A stretch of DNA of 6,791 nucleotides from an uncultured archaeon A07HN63. Its GTDB lineage: Archaea; Halobacteriota; Halobacteria; Halobacteriales; Haloferacaceae. Below the pieces are notes generated by a model. The model was not told the DNA's origin. It worked only from the letters and a program-made list of their open reading frames with translations, and did no database searches. The stretch spans positions 2,839 to 9,629 of the forward strand of contig KI543211.1 in assembly GCA_000496215.1 (NCBI GenBank), written 5' to 3'. Of the stretch, positions 6,295 to 6,791 are shown one piece after another. The stretch's first letter is position 1. Each line of letters starts with the position of its first letter. The position numbers and the translations under genes are program-made.

Positions 6295-6414
6295 CTACGG
6301 CGAGACCGCCTCACCGCAAACCGGGCATTCGGGCTCGGTGTCGCTCGTGTCGAGGTCCGCCGCCGAGCCGGTCCAGCCACAGATCGGACACTGTACAGGT
6401 GTCGAATCAGCCAC
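6295..6414 (-). CDS. CPxCG zinc-ribbon microprotein, 39 residues
   Basis: A very small protein with two zinc knuckles, CPICG (Cys9, Cys12) and CPVCG (Cys30, Cys33), that together can bind one Zn ion. The spacing between them is 17 residues (GWTGSAADLDTSDTEPE). It belongs to the broad class of haloarchaeal tiny CPxCG zinc-finger proteins, several of which have been linked to stress, motility or biofilm phenotypes. The specific role here is unknown; binding to protein or nucleic acid is only an inference. I start it at GTG 6414 (MADSTPVQCPICGW). A TATA-like tract lies 21-30 bp upstream, and the longer frame from ATG 6531 would overlap the phosphoesterase and has a basic, non-conserved-looking N-terminus. 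It converges on the membrane protein gene and diverges from the phosphoesterase gene. Confidence 0.75.
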   Translation of the reverse strand: MADSTPVQCPICGWTGSAADLDTSDTEPECPVCGEAVSP

Positions 6415-6434
6415 GGGCGATATATCGGCTGGTT

Positions 6435-6444
6435 GAATGAAAAG
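6435..6444 (-). promoter_or_regulatory. TATA-like element for the zinc-ribbon gene
   Basis: The minus strand reads cttttcattc, 21-30 bp before the GTG at 6414, consistent with a leaderless or nearly leaderless transcript. The AT-rich gatatat at 6419-6425 is too close to the start codon to be the TATA box. Confidence 0.4.
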
Positions 6445-6463
6445 CGTGGTGCCGCAAGCCGCG

Positions 6464-6473
6464 TACTTTCTTA
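6464..6473 (+). promoter_or_regulatory. TATA-like element for the phosphoesterase gene
   Basis: The string tactttctta lies 24-33 bp before the ATG at 6497, again at leaderless spacing. It faces away from the zinc-ribbon promoter; the two occupy an 82-bp divergent spacer. Confidence 0.4.
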
Positions 6474-6496
6474 CTCGTCGCCGCATAGCAGTTCGT

Positions 6497-6791
6497 ATGC
6501 AGCTCGGCATCGTCTCCGACACCCACGACAATCTCGATCACGTCCAGCAGGCCGTCGAACTGTTCGAATCCCACGGCGTCGACCGCGTCGTCCACTGCGG
6601 CGATATCGTCGCGCCGTTCTCGGCGACGCCGTTCGACACCGACGCCTTCGGTTTCGCGGCCGTCCGCGGCAACAACGACGGCGAGTGGGCACTCGGCAAC
6701 GTCGTCGACGAGTTCGGGACGTATCTCGGCGAGTGCGGCGAACTCACCCTCGACGACACCGAGATCGCGGTCTATCACGGCACGAACAGGT
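6497..6791 (+). CDS. YfcE/MJ0936-type calcineurin-like metallophosphoesterase (partial)
   Basis: The first 98 codons of a cytoplasmic metallophosphoesterase; the 3' end lies outside the window. The binuclear-metal motifs appear in order: SDTHDN with Asp8 and His10, CGDI with Asp36, GNNDG with Asn60 (metal and phosphate contact), and YHGT with His94. The later GHTH motif would follow beyond the edge. The family hydrolyses phosphodiester bonds, shown in vitro for the archaeal and bacterial members on generic substrates; the natural substrate is uncertain. The ATG at 6497 places the first beta strand (MQLGIVSDTH) at the very N-terminus, as is usual for the family, and has a promoter at leaderless distance. 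Family call is firm; substrate is unknown. Confidence 0.93.
   Translation, partial: MQLGIVSDTHDNLDHVQQAVELFESHGVDRVVHCGDIVAPFSATPFDTDAFGFAAVRGNNDGEWALGNVVDEFGTYLGECGELTLDDTEIAVYHGTNR

Noticed and set aside
6415..6531. Longer version of the zinc-ribbon protein from ATG 6531
   Set aside because: It overlaps the start of a well-supported divergent gene and adds a basic segment without any motif.

Overview
This window looks like chromosomal DNA from a haloarchaeon. It is very GC-rich with strongly GC-biased third codon positions. The proteins are acidic. The translation factors are archaeal in type: an EF-1A carrying the GHVDHGKST P-loop, followed directly by archaeal S10. Several genes have TATA-like elements about 25-30 bp before the start codon, the haloarchaeal leaderless arrangement. 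The species cannot be named from this sequence alone.

Layout. (1) 1-1885, minus strand: the 5' part of a Ski2/Hel308-type superfamily 2 helicase. Its reading frame is broken by an apparent one-base deletion near 1532, and the gene runs off the left edge. (2) 1988-3127, minus strand: a secreted-then-anchored membrane protein with a signal peptide, an outer domain with N-glycosylation sequons, one membrane helix, an Ala/Thr/Asp-rich linker and a cytoplasmic winged-helix domain. It looks like a one-component transmembrane regulator. (3) 3128-3315: a divergent promoter region. (4) 3316-4890, plus strand: the tuf (EF-1A) and rpsJ (S10) translation operon, with the TAA stop directly abutting the next ATG. 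(5) 4891-5046: a hairpin, a T-tract that may terminate the operon, and a promoter for the next gene. (6) 5047-6180, plus strand: an uncharacterised four-helix membrane protein whose N-terminus is an acidic octapeptide repeat. (7) 6181-6294: a convergent intergenic region almost entirely occupied by a roughly 100-bp inverted repeat enclosing a 28-bp tandem duplication. (8) 6295-6414, minus strand: a 39-residue CPxCG zinc-ribbon microprotein, probably starting at GTG. (9) 6497 to the end, plus strand: the start of a YfcE/MJ0936-type metallophosphoesterase, divergently transcribed from the microprotein.

Only tuf and rpsJ form a clear functional unit: aminoacyl-tRNA delivery and the small-subunit protein S10. 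The other genes appear to be separate transcription units. I see no mobile element, CRISPR array, defence system or RNA gene. The least explained items are the structured convergent spacer, the transmembrane winged-helix protein, the octapeptide-repeat membrane protein and the helicase frameshift.
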